From Ursus arctos (lineage: Eukaryota; Chordata; Mammalia; Carnivora; Ursidae), in contig NW_026622974.1 in assembly GCF_023065955.2 (NCBI RefSeq), positions 29,667,718 to 29,731,717 of the forward strand: 64,000 nt of DNA, read 5' to 3'. The notes under the pieces were generated by a model. That model was not told the DNA's origin and did no database searches. It saw nothing but the letters and a program-made list of their open reading frames with translations. Numbering within the stretch: position 1 is the first letter of the stretch; each line of letters starts with the position of its first letter. Of this stretch, positions 23,325 to 37,641 are shown piece after piece. Made by a program: the position numbers and the translations under genes.

Positions 23325-26290
23325 AACCGAAATATACAGGTATTAAGCTTATTTCAGAAGGTACTCTGTGGAAGGAGATGGGTCCAAGTTATGTCCAGGT
23401 ATAAAAGAACTGAAGAAAGAGCTGTTAATTCTTCTGGGGCTTACATAACATTTTAAAAATCACCTCATTTATAAGGTTGAACCTAGATTGAAATTAGGTA
23501 CGCTGTAATAAAGCTGATAATCTTTCTAAAGATGAATAAATAGTAGTAATAAATTGAAAAGTAAGTTGAAGATTCAACAGACGATCTTCAAGAGTTAGAA
23601 TAGTTTTCCTGAACCCCATGTTTTCCTTTATTCCTGCTTGGATTTGGATTTCAGAGTCTAGCTTTTGTTGGTTACAAGTTGCTGAAAAGATAGTCTTGGC
23701 ATTGATACCATCTATGAATGATCCACTTAAGGAGTTATAAAGTCCCCATTTACCCTAAAATATCCCTTGGTACATCTTGCATCTAAAAAGATGCATGCAT
23801 TGTGCCTAAAAATTTGCATTGTTAATTTGTAGTTTAAAGTAATGAAGACTGCTTTTGAGCTCATTTAGTCTAACATCACAACAATAATCTCTTAGTGATT
23901 GAATTGACTCTGTTCTACATAGAACATCTGATATAATTGTATTATCTTTAGCTACCTGGTAAAATTTTGAGGACATCTGTTGCAGAACAGTGTTTATGGG
24001 ACTGAGATCTGGGTGGTGAGAATGGGCTTCCTTCTGATGTACAGGGGGCAATATGAAGGAACAAAGACACTGAGACAGAGTGGGAGGCCAGGAAAGTTCG
24101 GTAGTATTATGAAGGTTTATTTAGGGAGATAGCTGTTTTGCTGAAGTTTAAAGAATACGTAGGATTTAATAGGATCATGAGATGGAGGAATTTCCTGGCT
24201 GAGGAAAGGTATCTGAAGTTGAACTAATAGAGTGGAGACCAATTTACTTTCAACAATTAGAAGACTCAAAAGTAAAATTTCTTCTGATTATATTTTATAT
24301 AATATTAGATGATGGTATATTCTATTATATCTCAAAATCTTATTATGGGATTCACTATGTTACATATACCTGGGTAATAGGAGGAAAAGGGGTAAAGGTA
24401 CTCAAGTCATGCAATATCAAATTAGCTATGATTCTGGTGAGAAAATGGAAACAAAGGAAATTGCTACTCACAAAAAGTATTGTAAGATAAAACTGGACTG
24501 CTAAAGGAAGATATATGGGTCCTATTTCCTAAGGCCAAGTCTTATAAGTTGAAGGTAGTCTTGGAGTAAACACATGACCAGGAGAGATTTCTTAGAATTG
24601 GGGTGAATCAAGAATGTGTGTTGTAAAGGAAACTATCTTGTATCCTTAAAATTTTTGCACATTTTGCCATTGGTAAGAATTCAAAACCCTTCAAAACTTA
24701 TTGCCTGATGTTACACAGTGCAAGGGTTTCTTCATTTTGCAGTGCATGCTGGTACATGGTTCTTTTATAATACTGTTTTTCATGAGGATAAACCTGGGCC
24801 ATTGCCATTATGTGAAGCAGGTAGTACAGTGTGTTCCTTTGAGAAGTTCATGCTGAAATGAGAGGAGCTGAACACAGGTCACATAAAGGGTGTAGGTAGG
24901 TCACCAAAGCAGAGTTGCAGAAGCTCAATAGGAAAGAAAAGCTATTAGTTGAATATACAAATCTGAATAAACATGAAGGTGAGAGTATGAGACCAAGAGG
25001 CAATTTAGGTCAGATGAAGGAGGGAGCCAGGTGAGGGGTGCTTGTATACATGCATATTCATCTCAGATGAAGGTGGAGTATCAGGGGTGATGCAATCTCA
25101 GTTGAAGGCCCTCAGAGGATTTTCCTAGGGGAATAATAATTATCAATCCAAGCAAAGTCAAGTCTACCATCACAATTTCTTAAAAACTCAGCTTATGACA
25201 AATAGGTAACTTTTACCTAGAAATACTCCACCCACGTTAGCTTTTGCACAGGCTTCTTTTGATACGCCATCTGTATATTTCTGCTAAATTCTCTAATTTG
25301 TGAATTTGTTCTTGACTTGGGTTTTCTACTCTTATCTCAATGTTCCTTCTTAATCTGTCAACTTGGCCTCAAAACCAGGTGTGTCACAGCTGTTAGTAGA
25401 AATTTTTATCATTATTTCCAGTACTCCAGAGTTTAGCCTCTTTGGCACTTCTCTTTGACACTTCTCACCAACCTTCTTCTAGTTTACCTTTAATCTGCTC
25501 CATCAGATAGGAACTCAAATATGTTAAATTGTGGAAAATATAAAATTTATAAGATATAAAATGCCTTAGCTAAGTGATAGACATAGACACAGAGTATTTA
25601 TATCTTGATTAATTCTATTTCATTTCATTTAATAATACTTTTCTTCAAAAAGACTTAAGTACAATTGAGAAACATCAATCTCTGCACATCTTTATTTTTC
25701 TTGTACGTCAAATGTCTGGATTTGACAGTGGTATATTCACAGCCCTCTAAAATCTAATCAGCATTAGGGTGTGAAGTGCTTGGGAGGAAGGGTTAAAATT
25801 TGGTGAAATTTTCTGCTTATTTGCCTCATTTCTCCTTGATTTTCAAAAGAGAAAGATTTCAAGGGGAAGAAATGAATGACAAACAGCTAAAGATGTTCAG
25901 AAATATTATCAACACCTATACTTAGTATAAATTAAACTATAATTGTCTCAGATCTGCTTTAAAAAAAAATCTTTAATGATATGTGTATGTATGCCTTGGT
26001 GACAGTCTTAATGGGAACAATTGGTCTTTCTGTTCTGATATTTGCTGCATTTTCAGGAAAGTAGGACTAAACTGTACACAAACATAGCATTAGAAGATGG
26101 AAACTCAATCTCACTGTAAAATATGTCCTTCATAGCAAATAGAACAAAATTGTCATCTCCTCTAATAAAACAATACTATGAAAATGTTGAGGGTCTGTGG
26201 GGATGGCTGTGTTAACTCTTATGTTCACCTTCAATTTTGTTGGTTATGCTATTAATTGCTTTTTTCTGCAGTGGTCCTGAAGGTTGTCTC
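23325..26290. other. No gene recognised
   Basis: Nearly 3 kb without a recognisable element. 24050-24240 and 24830-25080 are purine-rich and could be diverged antisense L2, but I cannot align them convincingly. The minus-strand open frame 23806-24051 has no recognisable domain. Confidence 0.4.
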
Positions 26291-26294
26291 TACT

Positions 26295-26762
26295 TTCAAG
26301 TTCATCCTTCTCTCAGGAGTTTATAATATAGAGGTGGAAACTAGACACATGCTTATGAAACAATCAGTAGCAAAAGGCAAAAATGAGGGAGAGATGCAAA
26401 CAAATACAAGTGTTGATTAATGGCATTGGTTTGGAATAGCTAGAGAGATCTTCAACAAGGAGAGAGATCTCTATAGTAGCCTTTAAGGTTGGGTAGAATT
26501 CGAATAGGTAGAGAGAAAGAATTGCATGTGTAGCTGGGGAGGGGATGGGCATGAGTATTTAACTATGCTTAACACCATGGGGTGTTAAGAGGTGATGTGA
26601 GAATGGACGGGTGAAGCCATATTGTGCTGAACCTTATAGGCTGCTTATGCCATTTGGACTTCATCTTAAGGTCAGTAACAAGACACTGGAAATTTGGAAG
26701 AGCAGAATGACCAGGTGAAAGCCATATTTTAGGGAGATTAGTTTTGAACTTATAGTCATTGT
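26295..26762 (-). mobile_element. L2 LINE, 3' half
   Basis: The plus strand follows the antisense L2 order: caggagtttataatatagagg, then the gtgatgtgagaatggacggg zone, attgtgctgaaccttatagg, catttggacttcatctta, agtaacaagacactgg, gcagaatgaccaggtgaa. These match 'aaggagctcacagtctag', 'agggccttgtaggccat', 'tttggactttatcct' and 'gtgacatgatcagat' of L2. Confidence 0.75.
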
Positions 26763-27302
26763 CTTAACTTTTCTATTCTGTATGCTTATAAAAGACATAG
26801 ACCTGAGGAGAGGGTGTGGGTTGCAAGGAGACTTAATTCTTATTTAAAGAGATTCTTTTAAGGGGAGGAAGGTGAATCTGAGGCAGCTACTTAGGGAATT
26901 CAAAGACTGGGACAAATGACTAAAGTATGGAGTCAGGGAGGGTAAATTGGCTGGATAAGACTCTAAGCTGGGTCTATGAACTCTACCCAGTACTCCTTCT
27001 TTACTAGGTTTGTTTCCATTATGTCTTCAACTACTGGCAGTCTTCCCACTGTCCTTAAAAACTGTGCCTTAAAACTTACAAGATCTTAAGCGATTACTTA
27101 ACAAATCCTATCATTACCAAGGCCTTTATACTTCATATCTACAGTTTGGCATTTCTACCAGCAAGTCAAAAAATTTAAGCTACTCAAAATATTTCGTTCT
27201 GGAAGTTAATAATAAAGGTCAAGTTTCTGTTTTCTGAAAGGCCAAAAATAATTTGTAATGTTATTTACCTAAACAGTAATAATGAAGCAATATGGTGTTT
27301 TA

Positions 27303-27504
27303 TTTTATTTTTAAAATTTTATTCAAATTCTGTTAATTAACATTATTTCTTTCAGATGTAGAGTTCAGTGATTCAGCAGTCTCATATAACACCTTAATAT
27401 CCATCACCCAGGTACCCCATCCCCCTCCCCCACCCCTCCAGCAACCCTCAGTTTGTTTCCAACAGTTAACACTCTCTTATATCTCCCTCTCTGATTTCTT
27501 CCTG
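27303..27504 (-). mobile_element. Short 5'-truncated L1 3' end
   Basis: Starts (plus strand) with the T-rich former tail and contains ttctgttaattaacattatt, cagatgtagagttcagtgat, cagcagtctcatataacacc and ccctcagtttgtttcc, the antisense carnivore L1 3' UTR. Flanked by a 15-bp repeat with two mismatches, caatatggtgtttta (27288-27302) and caatacagtgtttta (27505-27519), a plausible target-site duplication. Confidence 0.88.
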
Positions 27505-27519
27505 CAATACAGTGTTTTA

Positions 27520-28650
27520 AAATATACTATCTCCTTTGATTCTCAGCATGGCCCTGCTAAGCAGGGAGGGCAAACACTAGAGTGGCTAGGAGAAAACAGA
27601 AATCCAGGGTGGTTGTTTTGTGAAGTAACCATAGAGAGGAAGGGAACAGAACTTATGACTCCTAATTTCATGTGCATCAGATATTTCTACAAATGGTCTA
27701 CTGGTTATAGGTTATGTTTGGCTCTGTCACTTTAAGTTTTACGTATGCTTTCCTTCATCATAAAATTGAGGTTATATTTATTTCCTTGATTTTCAGGGTT
27801 GCATAAAACATAAATATTATATGATTGACTTAAATGTAATAATTTTCTATAGATAGATCTCAATACTGTAGATTATGTCCCAATCATGTAATCTTTGAAA
27901 GAGAACCCTAATGGAGTTTCTTGAAGCAAGTAGCTTTTTTTTTTTTCCAGAAAAGGAAAAGAAATTATTTTTCTGTGAAACTGTCATAGAGGCAAAGACA
28001 TCTGAAGAGACTTTAGAATATAGAGTGCTACAATCATGAATGATTTGAGGGTTCAAAAACAATTTTAGAAACCATTTTTACCTAAGATTGAAGAAAGACA
28101 CAAGTTTGCAGTGTAAGAAGCATTTTGTAAAGGTCTTTTCCATTGTTTGATGTTTTACATGACTCGGGGAAAATGGTTGTTTCTTCTTATGGCTGACCTC
28201 ACATATAATGGACAAGGAGGCTGCCTAAAGTAGTGTGATTTAAAGGGTATCTTTCCCCAAATAGGAACATATATACATATAAACATGCAAAGACCTATAT
28301 GCACTTGAGTTTTGGCTGCCTTTCCGTCATCTATCTAGCTATCTGTGTCTGTCTATAATCTACCTAATATCGTCTTATTATTACATATCTCTTTTGCACT
28401 TAGACTATTACAGTCCATAAAAGTACGATCAGAGAATTGGCATTTTAAAAGATTTAAAAGTTATTTAAGTATTTATATATAAATGTATATGCCCATATAC
28501 TTAAATGTAAATATTCATAATAATAATGGGGTAACTGTTTTATAGTTGTGTGAGAATTGCTGTAATCAGAAGACAAGTAAGTAGTGCTAAAGGAACTGTG
28601 TTTGAAAGGAGGCGGACAAAGATTCTTATGGCATTTAGCAAGGGTCATGG
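27520..28650. other. No gene recognised
   Basis: AT-rich; T-run near 27938-27949. No recognisable element or exon. Confidence 0.4.

Positions 28651-28652
<2 letters not shown>

Positions 28653-28700
<48 letters not shown>
28653..28700. repeat. Long TG microsatellite
   Basis: Uninterrupted run of about 24 TG units, the longest simple repeat in the window. Confidence 0.97.
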
Positions 28701-28701
<1 letters not shown>

Positions 28702-29638
28702 TGATTATCTGGGCAACAAGGGAATAGCATGAAAGTGTTGCGGGGAAAGAAAGAGAGGGAAGTGGAAGGGCTGAAAGGAAAGTTTAATTTCATCTTTTCC
28801 TTAACGCTAACGCTGCTTCTAATATGTCCTGTAATTATAGCCCAACAGTGAGTCCTTTCTTTTAAATGTTAAGGTTTTGTCCATTATTGATAAAGCCGTG
28901 CTTTCAGGATAGTCCTGTATTCAGTGTCTAGATATTTGGTTAACTTCAACTAGTCATATATGATATATATGAATGATAAATATATATATGATCTATTGTA
29001 TCTGTGATGGACATGCAAATAGAAACAAGATCTTTCTAGCCTGCAAACTTAGCCACCATCACTGTCAGTGGATGTGGTTTGATATAAGAAGAACATAGAG
29101 ACAGGCATATTAATTATTAGAACGTAGGGAACACACCATTGTGTTTCTATTCTCAGATGGCCGTAAGAGAAGGAAAGATGTTGCTATATGAGAGAAGAGA
29201 TGATTTGGAGAGAAAGAAAATAAGGTTTTCTACTTCCTTTCCAGGAAGATTATAATTGGTCCTCAAGTGATCCGTAGGTTTTAGAATGTGGCTCGTGACA
29301 CCAATAAATGCAATCTCTGTATGGATTTTGAGAGAAATACATATTTTTATTTCATATTTTTGGCTTCTTAAGCTGAAAATCTAGCAGAATTTCTTGCCTC
29401 TAATATTGCTCAGTTTCAGTTTAATATTACCAAAATCCTTTTTTAGCTCAGTGTTCTTCAAAGTTGTACAGTCATTAGTCAATCAAATTGCACCTGCTTT
29501 TCAGTTTCATACAGAGACACGTGGAGCTGGTTTTTTTCCAACCTGAGAAGTATCAGTTTTCTAGAGATGTGAATGTGACCTAAGGAGTCTGGTTTTCCTA
29601 AGGAGAGGTTTTCGGTGCCCTCATAAAACAAAGTGCCT
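28702..29638. other. No gene recognised
   Basis: Non-coding by eye. A TA-rich patch lies at about 28958-28992. Nothing else recognisable. Confidence 0.4.
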
Positions 29639-29639
29639 T

Positions 29640-29862
29640 ATTTTTTGTATTACTTTACAGTTTTCACAATGTATTATCTTCACTTTTTACTCACATCAAA
29701 ACTATCACCTGAGAGAATTGTTACCTCTGTTTTACTCCTGAGGAAACTGAAAGTCGAAGAGATTACGTGACATGCTGAGTCACTGAGCTGAAAAGCAGCA
29801 GCACTGGGATTCACACTGGGTCTTCTGACTCCATGTCTACACACTTTACTGGATGACCCACC
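29640..29862 (-). mobile_element. MIR SINE
   Basis: Antisense MIR order on the plus strand: ttgttacctctgttttactcc, tgaggaaactgaaagtcg, agtcactgagctgaaaagc, actgggattcacactgg, gtcttctgactccatgtc. Well recognisable although old. Confidence 0.85.
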
Positions 29863-30800
29863 AATGCTTGTCAAAGAATGTTCTGGTAAAATGTTTCTTC
29901 TCAGGTCAACGTGATACATGTGATGTGTAAGTTTTACACAAATTAGAAAGTAACAAAAAATTGCTGAATGTTAATTAGAATTGTGGTCAAAGAAAGACTT
30001 TTTTTTTTTTTTTTTTTTTTTGGTAATATAGGCAAAGCATGTTTCTTCCATACCCAAATGGGTTATATTAGGAACCAGCCATACTAAGAAAGCAGCCCTG
30101 TACCTACCACTACTAGGCTCATGCCTTCAGGCAGGAATGTGAGGACCAAGACAGGGCTGGTGGAGCCGAAAGTATCCTGGAGAGCCTGAGGGAATTCACC
30201 TTGAAGTATGAGAAAATGGGCTGTGGGGATAATCAATCAGTTTGCTAACCTTTCTCTGTTTTGGCATACTATCAGGCAGAAAAGGAATAAACTTTAGTTT
30301 GTGTGATACGTTTTCTTGTCAGATTTGCTGGAGTTTCACACTCCTTAAAATGTGTTTAATTTTTAGTATGGTATCTGATACTGACATGGATGGAATTAGC
30401 CAATATTCTGTAGAACTATAATTTACATAATTTTGTGAATTTCTAACTCATGAAAATTATTGATGACTTTAATTATCAATGACTTGACCTCTAAATTCAT
30501 AGATTAGCTCGTAAAGTATTATTATTGAACAAATAAACAATACTTTGTTAATAGGTAATTGTCTTTTGCGAGCACAAATGTCTAATGGCACATTCCTGTG
30601 TATTGTTTAAAATTTTATTTTCATTACAAAACTAAGAAAAGTATGCATTTCATATTGGCTATGTGGTTGAATTATTACCCTTCTAACCAGACAAAGCCAT
30701 GGAGTAAAACTTTGCTTTTGACTGAATGATGAAGAGCTAGTCCTCTTGCAGATAAAGAATAATTAAATGTGCGGGTGGAAGATCTTGCATTGAAAGCCAT
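29863..30800. other. No gene recognised; T23 tract
   Basis: A 23-base T-run at 29999-30021 is followed by moderately GC-rich sequence to about 30200. On the minus strand that looks like a transcript end with a poly-A tail, but I cannot identify a source gene. No clear target duplication; only aagaaagac/aagaaagca at about 29990 and 30087. Confidence 0.35.
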
Positions 30801-30806
30801 TTCTTG

Positions 30807-30999
30807 GGGCACCTGGGTGGCTCAGATGGTTAAGCGTCTGCTTTTGGCTCAGGCCATGATCCCAGGCTCCTGGGATTCAGCCCCGCATCGGGCTCCCGGC
30901 TCAGTGGGGAGTCTGCTTCTCCCTCTTCCTCTACTGTTCCCCCTGCTTGTGCTCTCTCGCTCTGTCAAATAAATAAAATCTTTTAAAAATTTTTTAAAA
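30807..30999 (+). mobile_element. CAN-SINE (SINEC), plus strand
   Basis: Complete element from gggcacctgggtggctcag to aaataaataaaatcttttaa. Flanked by a 14-bp duplication with one mismatch: aaagccatttcttg (30793-30806) and aaagccattttttg (31000-31013). Confidence 0.95.
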
Positions 31000-31146
31000 A
31001 AAGCCATTTTTTGTTCTTAAGGAAAATGAGACTTGGGTATCATTTGTTTAGGTTGCTAGTATTTGAACTCACCTGAGATTGACAAAGATTCCTTAACTAA
31101 ACTCTACTCAGGTTCCTTTGAACTCTTCTACATAGGACCTGACCTT

Positions 31147-32768
<1,622 letters not shown>

Positions 32769-32944
32769 ACCCTCTTCCTTGGCCATAGATTCTCACTTTT
32801 GCTTGGTGTACTTAGAATTGAATTCAGTCTCTCTCCCTTACTGCAAAACTCCATTGCAGTTGTCCCTATACCTATTGCGATAGTCCCCCTTACCTCTTTA
32901 ACAAGTGTTGTGAATATTTTTTTTTTCTTTAACAGATAAAAAAT

Positions 32945-34262
32945 TTGATCATTAGTCAGAGGCCAAATAGTTATTTTTGGTGTTTCAGATAATGGTATTG
33001 AGCCTTAAATTATTGAGTCCACTCAAGCACAGAAACTGAATCAAGAAGGCTGGAGTGTTTTTGTGAGGTTGTAAGCAATGTGACATCTAAGTCCAGATCA
33101 GTTAATGGAGAGAATAACATGTCAGAATAAGAAGTTTGGACTTCATTTCGTAATAGGGACTTAATTGAAGTATTTCCAGAAATGTTCTAGAAGGTTCTGG
33201 CACCATGTATAAAACAGAATGTGGAGGAAGGAAAAATGGAGGGAAATTTGGAGACTCCACCAGTGTTGCAGATGAAAAGTCTTAAAGGCCTAAATAAGAT
33301 AGTGGTGGTGAGAATAAAGAAGTAATGAATGTTACAGCTGTTATGAAGGTTGAATGAATATTGACTACATGTTGGCAATCAAAGAAAAGTGAAGTGCTAG
33401 CAATGTGAAAATGTTTTCAGCCTTGGGTGTTAGGAGGATGATGTCCCATGAAGGAGGAGATATATAAAGTTCAGTAAAAAATGTAGGGTTATAGTTAAAA
33501 ATGTGGGGCTGAGCTTGAGTAATAAATAAGAGCTATAAACAGATAGGTAGAACTCATCAACATGCAGGTGGTATTTGAAGTCAGGAGCCTGGGTGAAACT
33601 GACAAGGGAGAAAACATGAAAGAAGAAAAGAAATCCATGCATCAGTCCTTGGGAGATACCTGTATTTGGGCAGGTGACATGAGACAGAGCAGCTACCAAC
33701 AGAGAAGAGAGACAGGGAATGGGAGCAGAAGAGTCTATAGTGAAAATGAGGATTTGATACAAGAAGGCTTCTGACACAACGGAGTACTGCAGAGAGAGAC
33801 TAGAGTGAGAAAAAGCACTGGATTTGATGGCTAAGAGGCCTCTGAAGCCTTGGGAGGGAGGTTTGAGTAGAGCCTATGAGAATATATGTTGAATTTCAAT
33901 AAATGGAGGGGAAAACATAGGAATTTGCTAGTGTATCTTCCTTGTAAAGTTTGGCAGAGAAAGGAAAAAAGCAGATAAGATTGTAGCTGCTGATGGAAGA
34001 GGTAAGGAAGGGTTGTTGTTTGAGAAGAGGGCATGAATATGTTCATGAGCTGAGGGGAAGAATCCTGGGAGAACATGTAATTAGTGAAATGAGAGGTGAA
34101 GACATTCTTCATGAGCACTTCCTCACAGAAGGTGGGGCCACGTGGCATCAAGGGCACAACTGGAAGGATCGTTCTTTGTTTCCTCTGAAATGTAAGGTAA
34201 TAGGGAAGACTTGAGTCAGTTAGGTAAGGGTTTTTGTTTTTGTGTGTGGTGATCTCAAACTT
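32945..34262 (-). mobile_element. L2 LINE including reverse transcriptase region
   Basis: Long antisense L2 relic. On the minus strand, near 33540-33620, the frame reads PDFKYHLHVDEFYLSVYS. It sits where L2/CR1-type elements have their 'FKYHLYADDTQ' reverse transcriptase motif, with YADD decayed to HVDE. To the left (3') come aagtttggacttcatttcg, ggcctaaataagatagtgg and gaatgaatattgactac, in L2 order. The open frames of 115 and 144 codons on the minus strand come from this relic and are not genes. No functional product is possible. Confidence 0.75.
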
Positions 34263-34699
34263 CACAATGATGTGGGATAGATGTAAAATGGGTTTTATGT
34301 ATTCTAATTTTATTCTTTATAAAAATTCCTTAATCCACTAGGTATTGTTACTAGAATGAATTAGTACCATTTAATTACATAGTTATTAGTTGTGGAGTAG
34401 AAGATTTCCCTCAATTTTAATAAGTACATACATTCTTCGAGGTTTATTCATCAGAAATAACAAGATTAGTGGTACAAAATGAAATGAAAGTAGATCAACT
34501 TTAATCTCAAATTTTTTGGGATTTCAAGATAATGCATTTGAATCACAAGTTGTGATTGTCGTAGATGCACACTTAAATTAGGATATTATCCTGGTTCCCT
34601 TGACCTGTCCTCGTTTGCTAGAACTGCTCCCACCACTGTCTCTCTGATATTGCCCCTTAAATATCTGGAAGGCCCTTCAAAGTCACTGAAGACTGTCCT

Positions 34700-35270
34700 T
34701 TGCCGAACTCACCATTTGCTTCCTGTGCTGGCCAGCCTTCAAGCTGTTCCCTAATTATCCCTGCTTCCTGGTATTCACCCACTTGTGTGATCCCCTCTCA
34801 CATCGTACCGGGGTTGGTCTGTGTGACCAATAACATATGGCAGACGCAGTGGCATGACACTTCTGTTCTGGGTAGAAAATTCTGCAGCTTCTATCTTGAA
34901 AGCTTTCTCTTGCTTATGCTTTCTCTCTTTTGGCTATCTCACTGAAGGGAGGGGCAGTGGGGGCAAGTAAGCTGCCGAGTTGAGAGTAGTCCTGTGGAGA
35001 GGCTTCTGTTACAAGGGACTGAAACCTCCAGACATCAGCTAAAGAGGAACTAAGACCTGCCAACAACCACATGGAAGTGGATTCTTCAGTTACAGTAGAC
35101 CCCTGAGATGATTGAAGACCTGACTGGTAGCTTGGTTGCAATCGGTAGAAAACCTGTGCCAGCACTACCTAGCTCATTTGCTCCCATGTCTCTGAAACTC
35201 TGTGCTTGCTGTTTTAAGCCGCTGCCTTCAGGGGTAATTTGCTAAACAGTAATAGAGAACTAATACATCC
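34700..35270 (+). mobile_element. MaLR (MLT1-like) LTR
   Basis: Ordered words match an old ERVL-MaLR LTR: acatcgtaccggggttggtc, tgtgtgaccaataacatatgg, ggctatctcactgaaggg, gtcctgtggagaggcttctg, tgaagacctgactggtagc, ctgccagcactacctagctc-type words, then ttgctgttttaagccgctgcc, ggggtaatttgctaaacag and aatagagaactaatacatc at the 3' end. No internal viral coding sequence. The left boundary is uncertain and may reach to about 34560. Confidence 0.7.
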
Positions 35271-35394
35271 CTGACCAGGTTCTCTTCTTGGATCCCGGTC
35301 TCAGTGAGTTGAACCTATCTGCTCCCTTCCACAAGCCAAGATCCTAAGAGTCTACCAGGATACTGCTTTCTCCTGTACTCTGCTAATCAATTAT

Positions 35395-36120
35395 AAAGTT
35401 CTGTTAAGCACCTATTGTGTACTGGAATACAAAAATGAACAAAATAAGAAATTTCTCTTCATATAGAATTTACATACTAGTGGGGGGATCAGACGATAAA
35501 CAGTGAATAATAGAAGTATCTCGTGGTGGTGGTAAGCGCAGGTGAAGGGAAAGAAAGTGATGGTGGTGGGGAAACTAGTTAATGGAGGAGAGTCAGAGAT
35601 GGCAACTGTGGTAAAGTCCTTTGAAGGAAGTGTCTGTGTGGTTGCCATCCAGAAGAGCAGTCTAGACAGTGCGCATCATGAGTACAAAGGTCCTGAGAAA
35701 AGACTTACTTGATATGTTGGAAGAACAGCAAGAGACTGTTGTGGCTGGATCAGAGAGGGTAAAGGAGGAGTGTGGTAGGTATGGAAGGACATCGGAGAGG
35801 TAGGGGTGACCTTGCAGATCCATGGAAATGATTTTGGATCTTACTCTACATTAGTTAGGAAGCCATTGGACTGGTTTGAGTACAGGAGTGACAAGATCAG
35901 AATTAGGTTTCAACAGGATCACTGGGGCTGTGCTGTTGAGAACAGATTTGTTGGGAGAGCCGAGAGTCAGAGAGAGAACAACAGAAAATGATGATGGTAT
36001 AGATTAGAGTGGTGGAGTTGGAGGTGGTCTGACATGGTCAAACTTTAGATTTATTTTGAAGGTCACTGACAATTAGCTGATGGATTGGATGTGAGTATAA
36101 GAGAAAGGGAGGAACCACAG
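35395..36120 (-). mobile_element. L2 LINE 3' portion
   Basis: Starts at the antisense L2 terminus (ttaagcacctattgtgtactgg, gaatttacatactagtgggg). It continues through tacaaaggtcctgagaaaag, ttgtggctggatcagagag, gaccttgcagatccatgg, ttggatcttactctacatt, agccattggactggtttg, gagtgacaagatcagaattagg and atggattggatgtgagt, the full expected antisense order. It is a separate copy from the L2 at 32945-34262, because its 3' end lies to the right of that copy's 5' region. Confidence 0.85.
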
Positions 36121-36428
36121 GTGTTGTCATATGACTTTGAGATGCTCTGGTGGACCTGAGGGAAGGGTTGTGTCAGTCTGCATTGGTCTTACCAATTATT
36201 ATGTACCCAGACCATCAACCGTCCCCACAACCCCTGTTTCATGCCTTCTCTACGTCAGGTAGTACCTTAGAAGTCCTGAGGGGCTGACAACTCTGATAAT
36301 ACTGATCTTGAGGTAATGTTAAACCTACTCCTATCCCAAGTTATATTAGACATTATATTCTTTCTAATATACTATAAAATGAATTTTAATGTATAAATAA
36401 TGAAATTTATGGCAGGTTATATGTATTC
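36121..36428. other. No gene recognised
   Basis: Short gap between L2 and MIR; nothing recognisable. Confidence 0.4.
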
Positions 36429-36429
36429 A

Positions 36430-36618
36430 GCATTTTTCATAGATTATATCTTGACTTCTTACAGCAATCTAGGAAGTAGGAACTGTTATTGTGACAACTT
36501 TATGGTCAGGAAGATGGAGGGTTTGAAAACTTAGCTTGTCCATGTCCATGCAGCTATTAAGTAGTGGGGACATAAATGATATGTAATTCCATCTGATTCC
36601 AAAGCCCCTGTCCAGCAG
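36430..36618 (-). mobile_element. MIR SINE
   Basis: Antisense MIR: cttacagcaatctaggaagtagg, aactgttattgtgacaactt, gaagatggagggtttg, catgcagctattaagtagtgg, ccatctgattccaaagcccc. Confidence 0.78.
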
Positions 36619-36619
36619 A

Positions 36620-37520
36620 ACTACATACAAAAACTACTTTGCCTCTTTAAAGGAACATGTCTATAACACACTCAGTTATACTGATAGCAAGATTATGTCT
36701 GTCTTACTTTCAAATAATTTTACTAAAGTTTCCCATTTGAAGAATCAAATACTCACTAGTTGATAAGTATTAGGGATGATGTGCTAACAGAGCCCCAGAC
36801 AGATGACATCATTGCTACCTATACACTAAATGACTTCAACATCCATAGTGATGGACTTATGAGTGACTAATAAGAGCTCACTAATAAAAATTGCTCTACT
36901 GTCTAAGTGCTTGTTCCCAAAGAATCTACTTTGCCTGGAGAACTGGTGTGGGTCTTGTCACAGATGCCAATACTGAAATAGGTGCCCCATTTGTGAGTCA
37001 CCAACATTGAGAATCCAGACTAATAGGTTAGGGTGACATTTCCAGTTTGCCACTCACTCTCTAAATTGTTATGTTGTCTTAAGCTCAGGATGGCATAATT
37101 TACATTATGAGCTATCAGAACTCAGTCATCCACTCAGTCATTTTTATAGAGAAAGTGAAGTTCAGAGGTCAAAATAAGAGTTGCCTGTGCCTTTTTATAT
37201 TTCTTAGGTGTTTGATTTTCTCAACTATTTTAAAATTCACTACAGATGCTATTACATTATCCAAATAATGATAGTAATGCCAGTAATTCAATAGTCCATT
37301 TGCCTTCTTTTCGTTATAAAATGATGTTTAACAAGTACTTTAAGCTCCTTGGAAGAAAATCACTATTACTATGATGATGATGATTGCTACTATTTTTGGT
37401 CACTTTTCTCCCTTTTTAGGATATTAAAAAAATGTCTGGGAAAGGGAAAACGTCTGTTACTATTTCTTATATAACATCTGCAAGAAATGCTATTACTTTT
37501 TAAGATATGCTGACGGAACG
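36620..37520. other. No gene recognised
   Basis: Non-coding by eye with no recognisable element. Confidence 0.4.
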
Positions 37521-37536
37521 TTTGAAATCATTTTCT

Positions 37537-37641
37537 TCACTTTAAAAAAATTTTTTAAAAAATTTTAATCCAATTAATTAACATATGTTATTGGTTTCAG
37601 AGGTACAGGTCCATGATTCATCAGTCTTATATAATACCCAG
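37537..37641 (-). mobile_element. Very short L1 insertion with exact duplication
   Basis: About 105 bp of antisense L1 3' end (A/T-rich tail, ttttaatccaattaattaac, atatgttattggtttcag, tccatgattcatcagtc). A perfect 15-bp target-site duplication ttgaaatcattttct (37522-37536 and 37642-37656) flanks it. It is an extreme 5' truncation. Confidence 0.93.

Noticed and set aside
24036..24052. CTCF-like word around acagggggcaat
   Set aside because: It matches only the central GGGGGC part of the motif and lacks the flanking CCA-side consensus.
33430..34265. Minus-strand open frames of 115 and 144 codons
   Set aside because: Both lie in a decayed antisense L2; the first contains the degenerate reverse transcriptase motif. 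They are relics, not genes.
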